NCBI RefSeq assembly: GCF_037042905.1
Contig: NC_087252.1
Coordinates: 17,811,701-17,875,700, forward strand
Direction of reading: 5' to 3'
Length of the DNA stretch: 64,000 bases
Origin: Lytechinus pictus
Taxonomy: Eukaryota > Echinodermata > Echinoidea > Temnopleuroida > Toxopneustidae
The position numbers were made by a program, and so were the translations under genes. Below the pieces are notes generated by a model. The model did not search any database. It saw nothing but the letters and a program-made list of their open reading frames with translations, and had not been told where the DNA came from. Position 1 is the first letter of the stretch; every line of letters starts with the position of its first letter. Of this stretch, positions 43,152-55,039 are shown in pieces.

Positions 43152-45293
43152 GCGACATCATGATACAGATAGCTATGTTCTAGTGAGAAGGTCGACTACG
43201 AAAGCATATCCGGGTTTTTTTTTTTTTTTTTTTTTTTTTTTTGGCTTATTCAGAGCTGTCTTCTCATGTAGCCTACCACTAAAGTTTAAAGACAAATTAA
43301 GTAACACAATTTTTTTTTTCGAAATTACTTTATCATTCTGTTGATCATATATAATATATACGCAAGTGTTACATATTTGCGAGATAATTTTAGTTTTCTG
43401 CTGAAGAAAAAAGAAACAATAATTATGGCGACACTTGAGCATACCGTTTCGCGCGGTTTACAGTGTCCAGTTTGTTTGAGTTTGCTAAATGATCCAAAAC
43501 AACTATCATGTACACATACGTTTTGTCAAAAATGTATCCGAGATATTCTAGCGTGCTCTTTACAGAATAATACTTTAACTTGTCCATTATGTAGAATCGA
43601 AACAAATGTCGTGGATGGAAATGTTGCCAATATTAAAACTAATGTACCTGTTAAGTCACTTGTTGATGATGTCAGGAATAGTAAACAGCTCTGTGAAATG
43701 TGTGACGAGCAATCAAGAGCCGCACACTTCTGTTGCGATTGTGGTAAGAACATGTGTAACGCTTGTCTGCAAGCTCACAACAACTGGAAACCACATCTTA
43801 ATCACAAAGTAGTGAGCGTTGAAGACATAAGAGAGGGTAGGGTAGTCTTAAAGAAAAAGGTTTACTGTCAAGAAGAAGTACACACTTCAGGGGAGTATGA
43901 ATGCACTGATGTGTGCACGACATGTAAGAAACTCATTTGTATGAGATGTCGCATGCTCTACCACGAGAAAAAGGGCCACAAAGTGGAAGATTTAAGAGAG
44001 TACGATTCGTCTTTCAAGAAGAGCTCTGGATTACTTCAGGGTCAAGGAAAGACAAAAGTTACAACAGTGAAGAATCATATGACGTGTATTGATAATCAAA
44101 TCAAACGTGTCCATGATCACATTGATGCGGAAAATGTGAAGCTTGACATGCTTTGTGAAGAAGCTATCAAGAAAATAAAAGAGAGGAATGCTACCTTGAA
44201 AAAGCAACTAGAAGATCAGAGAGAAGAATTATGCAAGAGTTTAGATAATATGAAAATTGATGATGAGAGGTTGGTCAAAAGTATTGAGAGTGCGAGTGAA
44301 TTGGTGGGTAATAGTTTAAAGGCCCCACTAGAAGGAGATGTTGTAGCTATTCATGATTCATTGTCTAGTGAATTAAAGAATGTACTAGATAGGGATGATC
44401 CAAAAGAAAAGGTTGCTATTGGTGTAGGTGATCATGCAGAGGAACTGACGTTTACACCAAGCTGCGATCCTGATACATTATCAATGGGGATACTGAGGTT
44501 TGTGAAATGTGAGCCGGAGTGCAATGTAAAACTCTCAAAGCAAGATAGTATGAATGGCATGGCGGCTACAAAGACTGGTATGATGGCGGTTGGATCTAAA
44601 TCTGGAGAAATTGAAATATTTTCCACTAATGGTCAGCTAAAACAGACAGTCATTAAAGCTGCAAAAATAATTGAGGTAGGATTCCTCTCTGATGGTCGTT
44701 ATGTTGTACGTGATGCACATAATAAGATATCACTTTATACTTTAGATGAAGAGAAGCAGGGTGTAACATTCGATACTCTAGGTAAGAGTGAAGGTGGGAC
44801 AGGTGGTCTCACTGTAGACAGCAATGATCTGATCTATGTTAGCTACAGGAATGCTAAGAAGATCCAAGTATTTTCACCATCCGGTGGGAAGGCTCTCAGG
44901 GAGATACCATGCGACGGGTATGAACTTGGACAAATCACAAGTTATGGCGATTCGTTGATCGTTAATCGGTTTGGAAATCAGATAACACTTATTGATAACA
45001 AGGGTAATCTCATGCATAAATTATCAAGCCTTTTCGAAAATTACGACTGTGCTGGTGTGAGTAAAGACAATACAATCCTGATTGCCTCTGTAAGATACGA
45101 GGAAGGTCTGCTTAATATCGATGAGTATACCGGTGAGCTGAAACACATCAAGACTCTCATCTCTGATTACAAGATTGAGAAACCGAAAAGAAACTGGTAT
45201 TACATTCGCCAGTTCCAGTCAGGGGAGATAGCTTTCTGTACACCGGACAGGCTCTACATATTTAATCTCGTTACGAGTGAAGTTACCTCGTAA
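43152..45293 (+). other. Probable last exon of TRIM-like gene (5' boundary)
   Basis: The acceptor TTTTTTACCACAG ends at 43,151. The following leader CGACATCATGATACAGATAG is similar to 63,833-63,870, also directly after a pyrimidine-rich ACCTCAG. I infer a non-coding leader joined to the coding exon, with the coding start at 43,425. A poly-T run (43,217-43,242) lies in this leader, which argues for caution. Confidence 0.45.
43425..45293 (+). CDS. RING/B-box/coiled-coil/propeller protein, TRIM-like E3 ligase
   Basis: 622 residues, one uninterrupted exon. C3HC4 RING at residues 14-56 (C14, C17, C29, H31, C34, C37, C53, C56), which would bind an E2 enzyme and direct ubiquitin transfer. B-box-like zinc finger at about 90-127 and a second at 148-185 (C148, H153, C164, C167, C172, C175, H180, H185). 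Charged coiled coil about 212-310 for dimerisation. About 360-615 is a repeat-rich beta domain (GFLSDGRYVVRD, GGLTVDSNDLIYVSY, KKIQVFSPSGG) of the NHL/WD-like propeller kind used for substrate or RNA recognition. The start MATLEH is preferred over the upstream in-frame ATG at 43,341, because the extra residues are hydrophobic and unlike the family. Closest in style to TRIM2/3/56/71-type proteins; a specific orthologue was not assigned. Cytoplasmic role in signalling or innate defence is inference. Confidence 0.93.
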   Translation: MATLEHTVSRGLQCPVCLSLLNDPKQLSCTHTFCQKCIRDILACSLQNNTLTCPLCRIETNVVDGNVANIKTNVPVKSLVDDVRNSKQLCEMCDEQSRAAHFCCDCGKNMCNACLQAHNNWKPHLNHKVVSVEDIREGRVVLKKKVYCQEEVHTSGEYECTDVCTTCKKLICMRCRMLYHEKKGHKVEDLREYDSSFKKSSGLLQGQGKTKVTTVKNHMTCIDNQIKRVHDHIDAENVKLDMLCEEAIKKIKERNATLKKQLEDQREELCKSLDNMKIDDERLVKSIESASELVGNSLKAPLEGDVVAIHDSLSSELKNVLDRDDPKEKVAIGVGDHAEELTFTPSCDPDTLSMGILRFVKCEPECNVKLSKQDSMNGMAATKTGMMAVGSKSGEIEIFSTNGQLKQTVIKAAKIIEVGFLSDGRYVVRDAHNKISLYTLDEEKQGVTFDTLGKSEGGTGGLTVDSNDLIYVSYRNAKKIQVFSPSGGKALREIPCDGYELGQITSYGDSLIVNRFGNQITLIDNKGNLMHKLSSLFENYDCAGVSKDNTILIASVRYEEGLLNIDEYTGELKHIKTLISDYKIEKPKRNWYYIRQFQSGEIAFCTPDRLYIFNLVTSEVTS

Positions 45294-46290
45294 GAATATA
45301 CTTTTTCGAAGCCTATAAACAAAGCTAATCTAGGGGGTGCTTTCATTCCCCCCCCCCCCTCGACATTTTCGCGATATATCCACTGCGCGGAAAAGTGACA
45401 TCGCCGCTCCCTGACTTTTTGCTTTCGAGTGTCCCGAAACTTTGTAAAGCCCTGGCCCGCGGTTACGAAATTACCCAACATAATGTAAATGTAAATGTAT
45501 AATCATAACTTTTCATAGATTATCGAACTACATGTAGAAGTAGATGCTTTCCCAATATTAAAAAAAAAATGGTTGGTGTCTTTGAACACATCATACTGTT
45601 TTTCCCTATGGGGGAACTCGCCCCGTCTAACCGGTGAACTTGTCCATGGGTGGGGCAGGTTCGCCCTGCAGCGAACATTTTCTTTACTGTTATGTTTGGA
45701 TCGGTAATTATAATTTAGAAGGAAAGCGTAATGAAGAAACTTTGGAGAAGGTTATACAGTTCAAAATCACAGGGTATTTAATCATCAATAATCAGCTACA
45801 GTTTGCAATTCGAAGTACATGAAGATTTAGATATAACAGGAGACGATGAATATAACAATTTCGAAGTATAAGATTAATATTCTGAAATTGAAATAATATT
45901 GGATGGACGTCTTGAAGTCAGTCAATCTATATGGATGAGTGTGGGTGTAGTATTCTATATCTAATAATCAAGAAGTCTTATTTATATAATTAGTTTTGGG
46001 GGTGTAACTATTTAAGGTGGGAGTGATCTAAACTTGATCTGACCGGTCTACAGGTAATATCAAACTTTCTCTAAGGAGTGTAAGGAGTGTGGTAATGCAC
46101 TGTGCAAGTGACTGGGGCTCGAAGTGTGAGTCATACTTCTTCGAACTTTTGTTCCTTGAAGTTAGCTAACGTCACAGAGCGTTGGTCATTTAGGGTCAAG
46201 GTTTAGGAGTTAAATGGAATTAGGGGGTTTATAAATTTTTAGATGACATTGGGGGAGTGAACGTGAATGACTGAAAGGATAACAGGAAGT
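45294..46290. other. Downstream of TRIM gene; repeat fragment, no gene
   Basis: 45,330-45,480 holds a C-tract and a repeat-like block ending ACGAAATTACCCAACAT. ATTAAA at 45,557 is the first plausible polyadenylation signal. The frames at 45,254-45,481 and 45,634-45,822 show no domain. Confidence 0.45.
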
Positions 46291-48095
46291 TAAATACATA
46301 CTACATTAACATCCCCTTTCTTTGGAAAATGAGGCTCTTCTCCTCATTTGGAAAAAAAAATCTACAAATAGATTCCTAAGGTTATTTTGAAAAGTGAGTG
46401 AAACCACAATAGTGTATCTTTGATTGTCCACTGAACTTCCACTCTCGCTCTCATACTTACTAGTAACACTAAAGAGGATTAAACTTATTCTTGATCTTAA
46501 CTGAATTCAACTTATAGATATAACACATTGAATACATTCACAAAACATATAAAAGAAAGAATCTATCAATATTGATACTATTTATATTAATTGGTGCAGA
46601 CTTATTATCCACTATGAAACAATCAGCAAATATTATTAAATTAATGTTCATTAACTACATAGTACAAACTTCTTCAAATTAAACGGTGAAGAATACAGAT
46701 TAATTTCAGCCAATCCTATTGTGTTACTCTATCTCTAACACTGAATTATTTCAAGGAATAACAGTAATAACAAGAAAAAAATGTTTGCTATATAAATCTT
46801 AGCATCTGATCAACATGATAATTGGCGGAAAGTTAAACAGGTGCGCCCTCGAAATGACAGTCTCTCTATGTTAGGAAGGCCTTTATGTACTTCAAATGAA
46901 GCAATCAACATAGAACTCAATCATTACTGTTATACATGTATCTAAGTAAAATTGCAAGAGAAATTACATTCATTTTATTAAGTTATTTTCTCTTTAAGGA
47001 TATTCCTAGCATAGAATGATTAAGAATATTCCAAAATGTCTCAGTAAAGCTCTATGGTAAGTCTTTGTTAGGCCTACATCAATTATAATGAGTACTGAAT
47101 AATTGCTGTTATTTCAGGAATGTCCCAAGACAATAAAGCCAACATGCAGTGAAAAGGACAATATGATTAGCTATTTTGTTTACATTGTTAATTTCACTGA
47201 GGTCAGTCAAGAATGTTCTGAAATTAGACTGCTCTAGAAATTGGCAGAATGTTCTTTTTGTAGACAATACTTGAAGCTTCCAGAATAGTGAATGATTTGT
47301 ATATGAGCTGGCAGTTTCTTCAAGGACATCATCACATCACATCAGACCGGAACTCCGAGTTTCACACCAGACTTTATGTCAGAGCTTAGTTTATTTCCGA
47401 TTGGAACGAACATAACATCAATGAACTGTTTGCAGTTACTTTGAGAGAGGAATTCTCAGTTCTCATCGAGATCATCAACCTGTTTTAATGAACGCTTTTC
47501 AACCCATGGATTGCTGAAATGACTGTAAATCATCATCAACATCGTTTTCACAGACATTTCAACTAGTTACAGTGAATTTTTGTTATTCATCGTGCTTTAA
47601 CATCAATTTCATCATCGCCATCATTATGAACTTTAATTAAAGGAATCTTCGCCAAATGACTTGGATTTTATTTGGATATACTATCATAACTTTGGATTGC
47701 ACATCTGACACTTCCAAGAGATGTAAGATCAATATTGGTTTATGTTTTGTTAGTTTATGATTGTTATATTTCCTGTAATAAAAAAAAGGGAAATCAAATT
47801 TAAAACTAAATTTTCATTTTTATTTGTTGCAGTATCGTAACATTACTATCATCCCTATCCTGTAGGAGAATATATTTCATATTCATGTTATAAAATAAAA
47901 AAATAAACAAGTACTTTCAAACCTGTTAGATATCATCATATGACAAGTATAAATTCAAACTTATCTTGGTAATCAACCTTGCAATGATGAATATTTGTTT
48001 AATAAATGTACTATGATAAACTGTACATCCTGCAGTGCTTTGTCTCATGTAAGTCTGGTTAAAAATAAAATAGCAATAAGATCCAACGACAACAT
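46291..48095. other. AT-rich stretch with no recognised gene
   Basis: No long frame or repeat array. 46,300-46,330 read on the minus strand gives AAAGGGGATGTTAATG, resembling a polypurine tract plus LTR start, but no partner was found. The last hundreds of bases may be the 3' part of an LTR (see 48,096). Confidence 0.4.
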
Positions 48096-48977
48096 AACAT
48101 GGTGGAGAACCCGGGAAATTTTGAAGTGACCGATATAAGACATTATGCGAGCAAATTTGGAGTGGAACTCATACAGAGTAGGATGATTTAGTTAGTAAAC
48201 CTATTGTTTATATACTTCAGAATTTGAAGTGGAAATAGATGCACATCTCCCTAAGATATGAGAATGCCCGCAGCTCGAAAAAATTGTTGATATATACATG
48301 TATGATTTATTGTGGAGTATCACTTAGTTGTAACATATCATAATGTATACACTGTCAAAAATGAAGTGCTAATAATTTAGCACTTACAGTGCTTGTATAG
48401 TTACTGCACTACGAGTGCTGATTTTCTCGTTTAAATTGAACTAGGAAATTAGCACTCGTAGTGCAGTCACTATACAAACACTGTTAGTGGTAAATTAGCA
48501 CTTCATTTTTTACAGTGTACTGATACTGTTCTGAGACATCTCAAATTGCCCAAATCTTATTGAAGAAATAGTGTAATTGTATTTTGTTAGAACAAAATAT
48601 TATTTTATAAGAACATCTTGTTGCCGATTATTAATCAAGCATTTCATTGATTGCCATAAAAATATGAAATATTTTAATTCAAATTCATTTAGGTTTATTA
48701 AGGTAAACTTTGATATAACTAAAGTTATCTTTGTGTAATATTTTTCAGGCTATGTTACTTTATGTTTAGTAGATATACGTTGATGTAGATAGTAATCATT
48801 GCTTATGTAGAGTGTTAAGGGAAATTATAGTTCAGTAGAAGGTAAATGAACAAGTTTCACAAATATTATTTTGTTTTATATGAATTGTTATTGCTGACTC
48901 TATTGGACCATTATATCAATATTGTTTTTAAACAAATGTGGGAAAGCCACATTTTCTAACAAAAGGGGATGTTATGT
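48096..48977 (+). mobile_element. Possible LTR-retroelement remnant
   Basis: ACATAACA at 48,096-48,103 is followed by TGGTGGAGAACCCGGG, which looks like a primer-binding site (complementary to a tRNA 3' end in ...CCA). AACAAAAGGGGA at about 48,958 precedes TGTTATGT at 48,970, exactly complementary to ACATAACA, as expected for LTR termini. Only ~866 bp separate them, with no coding sequence, and the outer LTR ends were not found. Interrupted by the TA MITE at 48,350. Confidence 0.4.
48350..48517. mobile_element. Palindromic MITE, 168 bp, TA target duplication
   Basis: Ends CACTGTCAAAAATGAAGTGC and GCACTTCATTTTTTACAGTG, flanked by TA. Nearly its whole length is foldable (TAGCACTCGTAGTGCAGT inverted). 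Same terminal CACTGT class as the MITE at 24,580. Confidence 0.88.
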
Positions 48978-49265
48978 GATGATAAGACATATCTCACATA
49001 TTCAATAATATATCAGTACATAATCAATACTTTTACAAGAAGTATAACAGGAAACTTATAATCAATTCCAACTTTCTTAAGAAAGAATTACTCATTCTTC
49101 TTCCAGCTAAACTTCTGACGCACACACATTTCATGGGTTTTTTTTCACTATATTTCATGTTCTCCCTAAAAGGTCAACTCCCCAATTCAGAGTAAAGAGA
49201 TTGTTTTGGTCAAGCGTCCAAGGTTGACCAACACCTGTTTGGTTGTAGAGAGTCCATGACTAGAC

Positions 49266-50423
49266 AGGCGTAACTACGGGGGGGGGGGGCATGGGGGCAC
49301 GTGCCCCTCCCCCCCCCCCAATCGGCTGAAAAAAAAACGGGGAAAAGGAGAACAAGAGGGAGAAAGAAAGAAAACGTTGTGGGGGATGAAGAAATTATTG
49401 TATATTATATTATACTATGCTATGTTATATATTACATTATATTATATGACATAAGAAATATTTGTCATAACTTAATGAAACATAATTTGCCTAGGGCCTA
49501 TGTGTTCATCAATCCTGGTGCTCGCATTGTCTGTATATTTCCTGTTATAATAAAACATCCGGTTTTCAAATCAATTATAGGCCTATAGTTCCTGTTATTG
49601 TTTTATGTAGTGGCATGATATTATGCTTCTTTTTCATGATTACCTAAAGTGATTTCCCCCTTTTAAGGTCTAAATATAAGACATTTCCAATCCGTATGTA
49701 CGCTCGCGTCAGTGGATTGGTGAGATATGTTAGCTCTTCATGAATAAAAAAAAAAATTCTTAAAATGTCAATTTTTCTAATCTGAATATCGAAAATTTTC
49801 AGCTCGCTCTTCCCGATCGCATCATTTGTATAGTGAAAGCCATGGTCTTAGTGAATCCCTACGAGCAAGCATTAGAATGCACCTATTCAGGTTTGAATTT
49901 AAAAAATTTTCATCTCGCACTTCGCGCTCGCATTATTTGCTTAGTGATATACGTATCATGTTCATGATCACACTGACTACAAAAAGTGTTTCATGTGTTT
50001 AAATGTAATTCTAACCAAAAAAAAGCAAGCGCTTGGCGCTTGCATTAGATGGCTATGGTAACATACGTATGCTCTTTATGAATTAAAAAAAAAGTCCTGT
50101 TCGGAGTCAATATGTGCAAAAAAAAATTTAGCTCGCGCTTCGCGCTCGCATTGTTTGTTTAGTAGACAGGTATGTATCATGATTGTACAAAATAGCTTAT
50201 AATGTCTCTTTTTTAGGTCTGAATATAACAAAAATCAGCTCGCGCTTCGCGCTGCCATTAATTGATGAGCGAGATACACATCCTTTTAATGGCACAATCC
50301 TTAAAATTTCCCTTTCAGGTCAGTAAAGGCCTACCTGGCAATTGAGCGCGCTTCGCGCGCCCACTAAATGACTCAAATTTTTTGCTGGTGTCCCCCCATG
50401 CCATGACCCAAGGTACGCCACTG
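49266..50423 (-). mobile_element. CAGTGGCGTAC-type element with inverted motif units
   Basis: Right end GGTACGCCACTG; left end AGGCGTAACTACGGGGG, with ACTAGAC / ACTGGAC as an imperfect flanking duplication. Units with GCTCGCGCTTCGCGCTCGC lie at about 49,800, 49,910, 50,130, 50,235 and 50,345. A hAT-like non-autonomous element is likely. The frame at 49,301-49,588 crosses its G/A-rich start and is rejected. Confidence 0.6.
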
Positions 50424-50430
50424 ACTGGAC

Positions 50431-51340
50431 CAATATAAAAGGGGTTCACTTCTGAACCCAAATCAGATTGGCTAGCGATTGCAGAATCGATATAGTAATA
50501 TGTGTAATATTCCAATTTGGAATGTATATTTAATAGACTTATGAGTTAATTCTCTGAATAAAAATGATTGCATATCAAAGGTAATCAAAAACTTTTATAG
50601 ATTCCGTCAAAATATCAAAATGCGTGATTTTCGACATTTTTTTTTCAGATTTTACGCTAAAAAAGATACTTTCACGCAAAAGTGCACTTGACATCCGCCC
50701 GTACATTATTCCTCAGTATTTCCGCAAGACTTTAAGCTGGGATGCTAAGAATTTACAAATTTTGCTATCCAAGGTATAAAAACTCGTTTTAGTATGTACT
50801 TATACAATGTAATTGTGTACTAATGTACGGTATTTTTAATTTTTCATTAAAAATGCGCACCTGGTAAAATACACATTGTCTCCTTTCGGATAACATAAAA
50901 TGAGATACCTTCCATCTTACTGAAACATTATTTAAGTTGCGTAAAAAAACTTCAAACTATTGACAGTTTTCAGAAACTTTTATTTTGAGGAAATCGCGAT
51001 TTTATGTTTCACTGTGCCATATGTGTGTGTAATATTCAAATTTAAAATGCATATTTTTTAGACTTATAATTTAAAACTCCAAATAAAATGATCGCATATC
51101 AAAGATAATCAAACATTTAAACATATTCCGTCAAAATATCAAAATGCGTGATTTTTGACATCCTTTCACATTTTACGCTAAAAATGACACTTACACGCGG
51201 CAAAGTGCGCTTGGCATCCGGCCATATGCTATTTAGTCCAAGAGCATTATGCCAAAATAGGCTTAAGAAAGGAAATATCTGGTAACAAGCTGATTTTTTC
51301 AGGATAGGTCCAGGAAAGTGTCTAGAATAACATACTATAA
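50431..51340. repeat. Two direct ~215-bp repeats at the outer end of the inverted array
   Basis: 50,500-50,700 and 51,025-51,225 share TCCGTCAAAATATCAAAATG, CGTGATTTT, TTTTACGCTAAAAA and CTTGGCATCCG / CTTGACATCCG. AAGACTTTAAGCTGGGATGC and TTAGTCCAAGAGCATTATGCC are repeated inverted at about 56,140-56,210. Confidence 0.65.
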
Positions 51341-54025
51341 GTCCCCATAAATCCTTCGTGGGGGTTTTCCGAAATCCAAGATGGCGTCCAAAATGGCCGC
51401 CATTCACAGAAAATAGACATAACTTACTCATTATTCACACTAAACATCAAATTTGGGTGCATATTTCATGGTTTAAAGATGAAAGAGATCTAGTGATACA
51501 GATAAGAGTGAAAATAAGCAGACTAGGGTACCTTAAAATCCAAGATGGCGTCCAAAATGGCTGCCGAAGCCTAAAAATCCACTATTCATCTCTTACTTTC
51601 TTTAATGTCTTCAATTTTATTTCTATTCAATGGTTTTAATGATCAAGAAATAAATTGGGACAAGTTAAAAGGATAGTCAGTGGTCAAGTATGTCCGATAA
51701 TGCAAGGTGGCTTCCAAAAATGGAGTCTAAAATGGCTGTTTTTACTTACAAATGGACATAGTTCACTTGATATCTACCTGAGATATATGATTTTGGTGTC
51801 TAAACCATGGTTTGAAAAGTCAAATAATACATTTGGACAGGTTTAAAGGACATTCAGTGGTCAGGTATGTCCAAAAATTCAAGATGGCTTCCAAAAATGG
51901 AGTCTAAATTGACTGCTGTTACTGAAAAATTGACATACTTCATTAAACAATCTACGTGAGAGATATAATTGTGGTTTCTAAACAATGATATAAAGGGTCG
52001 AATAATATATTAGCACAAGTAAAAAGGACAGTAAGAGGTTCGATATGTCTAACAATCGAAGACGGCTTCTAAAAATGGAGTCTAAAATGGCCGCTGTTAC
52101 ATACATATTGACCAAGTTCATTTAATATCTGCATAGGATATAAGATTTTGGTGTCTTAACCATGGTTAAGAAGGCCAAATAATATGCCTAAAACTGCCAG
52201 ATGGCTTCCAAAAATTGGGTATAAATGATTGGTTACTGTTATTTAAAAATCGACAGTTTGTTTAATATACACCTAAGAAATATGTTTTTTGGTGTCTAGA
52301 CCATATGCCAGTGGTCCAGTATGTTCAGAAATCCAAGGTAATTTCCAAAAATGGAGTATAACCCAGTTATATCTGGAGGAGAGACTTGTGGATCATAGTG
52401 ATTTAGTTTGCTTTCTGCCTCCTAGGCATAAGTGACGCCAAAACAAATGATAAGGAAAATGACTTCTTAGACTTACAAATGGACATAATTAAATGAATTT
52501 CTGCCTGATATATGGTTTTAAGGGTCAAATAATATTTTGGGATTGTTTTCAATGATAATGCAGTTGTCCATTTTTCCTAAAAAATACAAAATGGCTTACA
52601 AAATGGCGTGTAAAATACTTCAATCAATTAAAATGATCATTATTCATACAATATCATAATGTGAGGAATAATTGTGGTGTCTACGCTTAAATACATTTGG
52701 AAAAAGTAATCTTAATGATTTAGGAGTAGGTAACAGCAGGCATTTTTGCTCAATTTGGGAACCAAATTGCACATATAATGGAAAACTAAATATTCTTGCG
52801 ATCGACTTGTCCTAAATATATATTTGACATTTCAAACCATAGTGCAGAGAAACAAAAAATATTGAGTATGACTATTTCTAAGCGATGAGAGTTAAACGCC
52901 ATACTGGAAGCCATCTTGGATTATGAAGGAAAATGGATAATTGCATATCATCATAAGCTGTCCCAAAGTATTATTTGACACTTGAAACTATAATAAAGAC
53001 ACCCAAATAATTATCTCTCAGGCGGATATGTTATATTGTAAGAAACATCAGCCATTTTTAGACTCCATTTTTGGAAGCCATCTTGGATGTTTGGACATAG
53101 TGGACCACTGACTGTCCTATAGTCAGTTGTCCCATTGTTTTATTTGGCTCTTAAACCAAAATTATACCTCGCAGGCAGATATCAAATAAAGTATGTATTT
53201 TCATTAAGTACAGACGGTCAATTTATACTCCATTTTGGATTTTTGGACATACTAGACCACTGGCTGTCCTTTAACTTGTCCAAATGTTTGTATTTGACCC
53301 TTCAAACCATGACCTAGACACCAAAATCTTATCTCCCATGCAGATATTAAATGACCAATGTCAATTTGTATGTAACAGCAACCATTTAAGACTCCATATT
53401 TAGAAGCCGTCTTAATTTTTTTGACATACTGGACCTATGATTGTCCCTTCTACTTGTGCTTATGTATTATTTCAACACTTAAAACCATAGTAAAGACACC
53501 ACAATCATATCTCTCAGGTGGATTTTTAATAAAGCATGAACATTTTTCAGTAACAGCAGTCAATTTAGACTCTATTTTTGGAAGCCTTCTTGGATTTTTG
53601 GACATACTTAACCACTGAATGGCCTTTTAACGCGTCCAAATGTATTATTTGACCTTTCAAATCATGGTTTAGACACCAAAATCATATATCTCAGGCAGAT
53701 ATCAAAATAACTATGTCAATTTTCCAGTAACAGCGGTCAATTTAGTCTCCATTTTTGGAAGCCATCTTGAATTTTCGGACATACTTGACAACTGACTGTC
53801 ATTGTAAATTGCCCCTATTTATTACTTGACCATTAGGACCATTAAATAGAGACAAAATTAAAGACATTAAAGAAAGTAATTGATAAATAGTGGATTTTTA
53901 GGCTTTGGTAGCCATTTTGGACGCCATCTTGGATTTTTAGGTACCCTGGTCTGCTTAGTTTCACTCTAATCTATATCACTAGTTTTTTTTTTTCTCTCTT
54001 TAAACCATGAAATATGTGACTTGTC
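51341..54025. repeat. Inverted array of ~190-bp units with CAAGATGGC / CCATTTTTGGA motifs
   Basis: From 51,341 to about 52,650, units run in plus orientation (CCAAGATGGCTTCCAAAAATGG, then GTCTAAA, ATGGTTTGAAAAG and GGTTTAAAGGACA). From about 52,850 to 54,025 they run in reverse (CCATTTTTGGAAGCCATCTTG). The outermost units pair: 51,530-51,580 with 53,880-53,940. The whole could fold into a ~1.3-kb imperfect hairpin. The short frames inside are not genes. Confidence 0.85.
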
Positions 54026-54590
54026 ATGTCTAAATCAGACAGAAGTCGCTCGATACCAAACTGAGAAAATGGGTAAAATGCTAAAAATCTTCAAAAATGT
54101 CGAAATTTTAATTTTTACATTTTAGGGATGTTCAATGTTTCAAGTATACTCTGTCAAAAAATCAATCGAAAATGATAACGGGAAAGTGTCGAAAAAACAG
54201 TTTTTCTGCAAGTGTTTTTTTCGGACAGTTCGAACTTTTCTGACACTCTGCTCGTTCAGCAAGCTCAAATCTTCGTGCTGTACTAAGCTCCGCCCCTAGC
54301 AACGAACGCCATTTTTGATTGGCTATTCATAGTCACGTGCGGCCGGCGGTGAACGAAGAGGATTAATATTAGCTGAAATCGATGAGCTGGAGCTAAGCTG
54401 AAGCCATTTAAACTCGCGGGGGGGGGGTGGGCTTGTCCAACGTTTGCAACTTAAATCAGATATACCATTATTTTTGTTAATTGAAGAGATGGGATAGCAA
54501 AATAAGCATGTTCACCTATAATTATGGCGGCAAATTCCAAAGGGAAGAACAGAGAACGTGCTGAATTTGGATCATAAGATCAGATAAAAC
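54026..54590. promoter_or_regulatory. GC-rich, promoter-like cluster (tentative)
   Basis: 54,288-54,350 packs CTCCGCCCCTAGCAACG, CGCCATTTTTGATTGGCTA and TCACGTGCGGCCGGCGG: a GC box, an inverted CCAAT box (ATTGGCTA) and an E-box (CACGTG). This is unusual for the AT-rich surroundings. No convincing coding start follows. It may instead belong to an inserted element (54,026-55,737 is flanked by ~215-bp direct copies). Confidence 0.3.
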
Positions 54591-54595
54591 CCCCA

Positions 54596-54843
54596 CCTCC
54601 CCGCCCGCGCTTCAAAAAGATAGATCAAAAGCATCGCTTTTCAAAACCATGCCTGTTAAGAAAAGTTTACTAACGGAATGCGAATTATAAAGGCCTTAGG
54701 TTTTTCGAACTGGCATCCCGTTAGTAAACTTTTAAGGCCTTAGGGCCTTTAGAATTCGCATCCCGTTAGCAAACTTTTCTTAGCAGGCATGCTTTTGAAA
54801 AGCGATGCTTTTGATCTATCTTTTTGAAGCGCGGGCGGGGAGG
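54596..54843. repeat. ~250-bp imperfect palindrome
   Basis: Left arm 54,596-54,698 (CCTCCCCGCCCGCGCTTC ... AAAGGCCTTA) and right arm about 54,737-54,843 are reverse complements, separated by ~38 bp. GAAAAGCGATGCTTTTG is among the matched words. It may be a MITE, but no target duplication was found. Confidence 0.8.
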
Positions 54844-55039
54844 TTGTAATAGAACTGGGAAGGGCGGGGGCGTGGGCGATGGATACTGAGTTGAGTATTG
54901 GGTCTCAATAAAAGCCCAGGACAAAACGTATTCAAAACACGGTTTGTAAGTGAGGATTAATTTCATTGAAATTACAAAGGATATCATGCTGAATTGAGAA
55001 ATCTTTTATTTAATCTTAGGCCCATTATCAGGATTTTTT

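Noticed and set aside
46300..46330. Possible minus-strand polypurine tract and LTR start (AAAGGGGATGTTAATG)
   Set aside because: No matching second LTR, primer site or coding region nearby.
49301..49588. 95-codon frame near a G-tract
   Set aside because: Starts inside the element terminus and has no domain; the composition follows the repeat.
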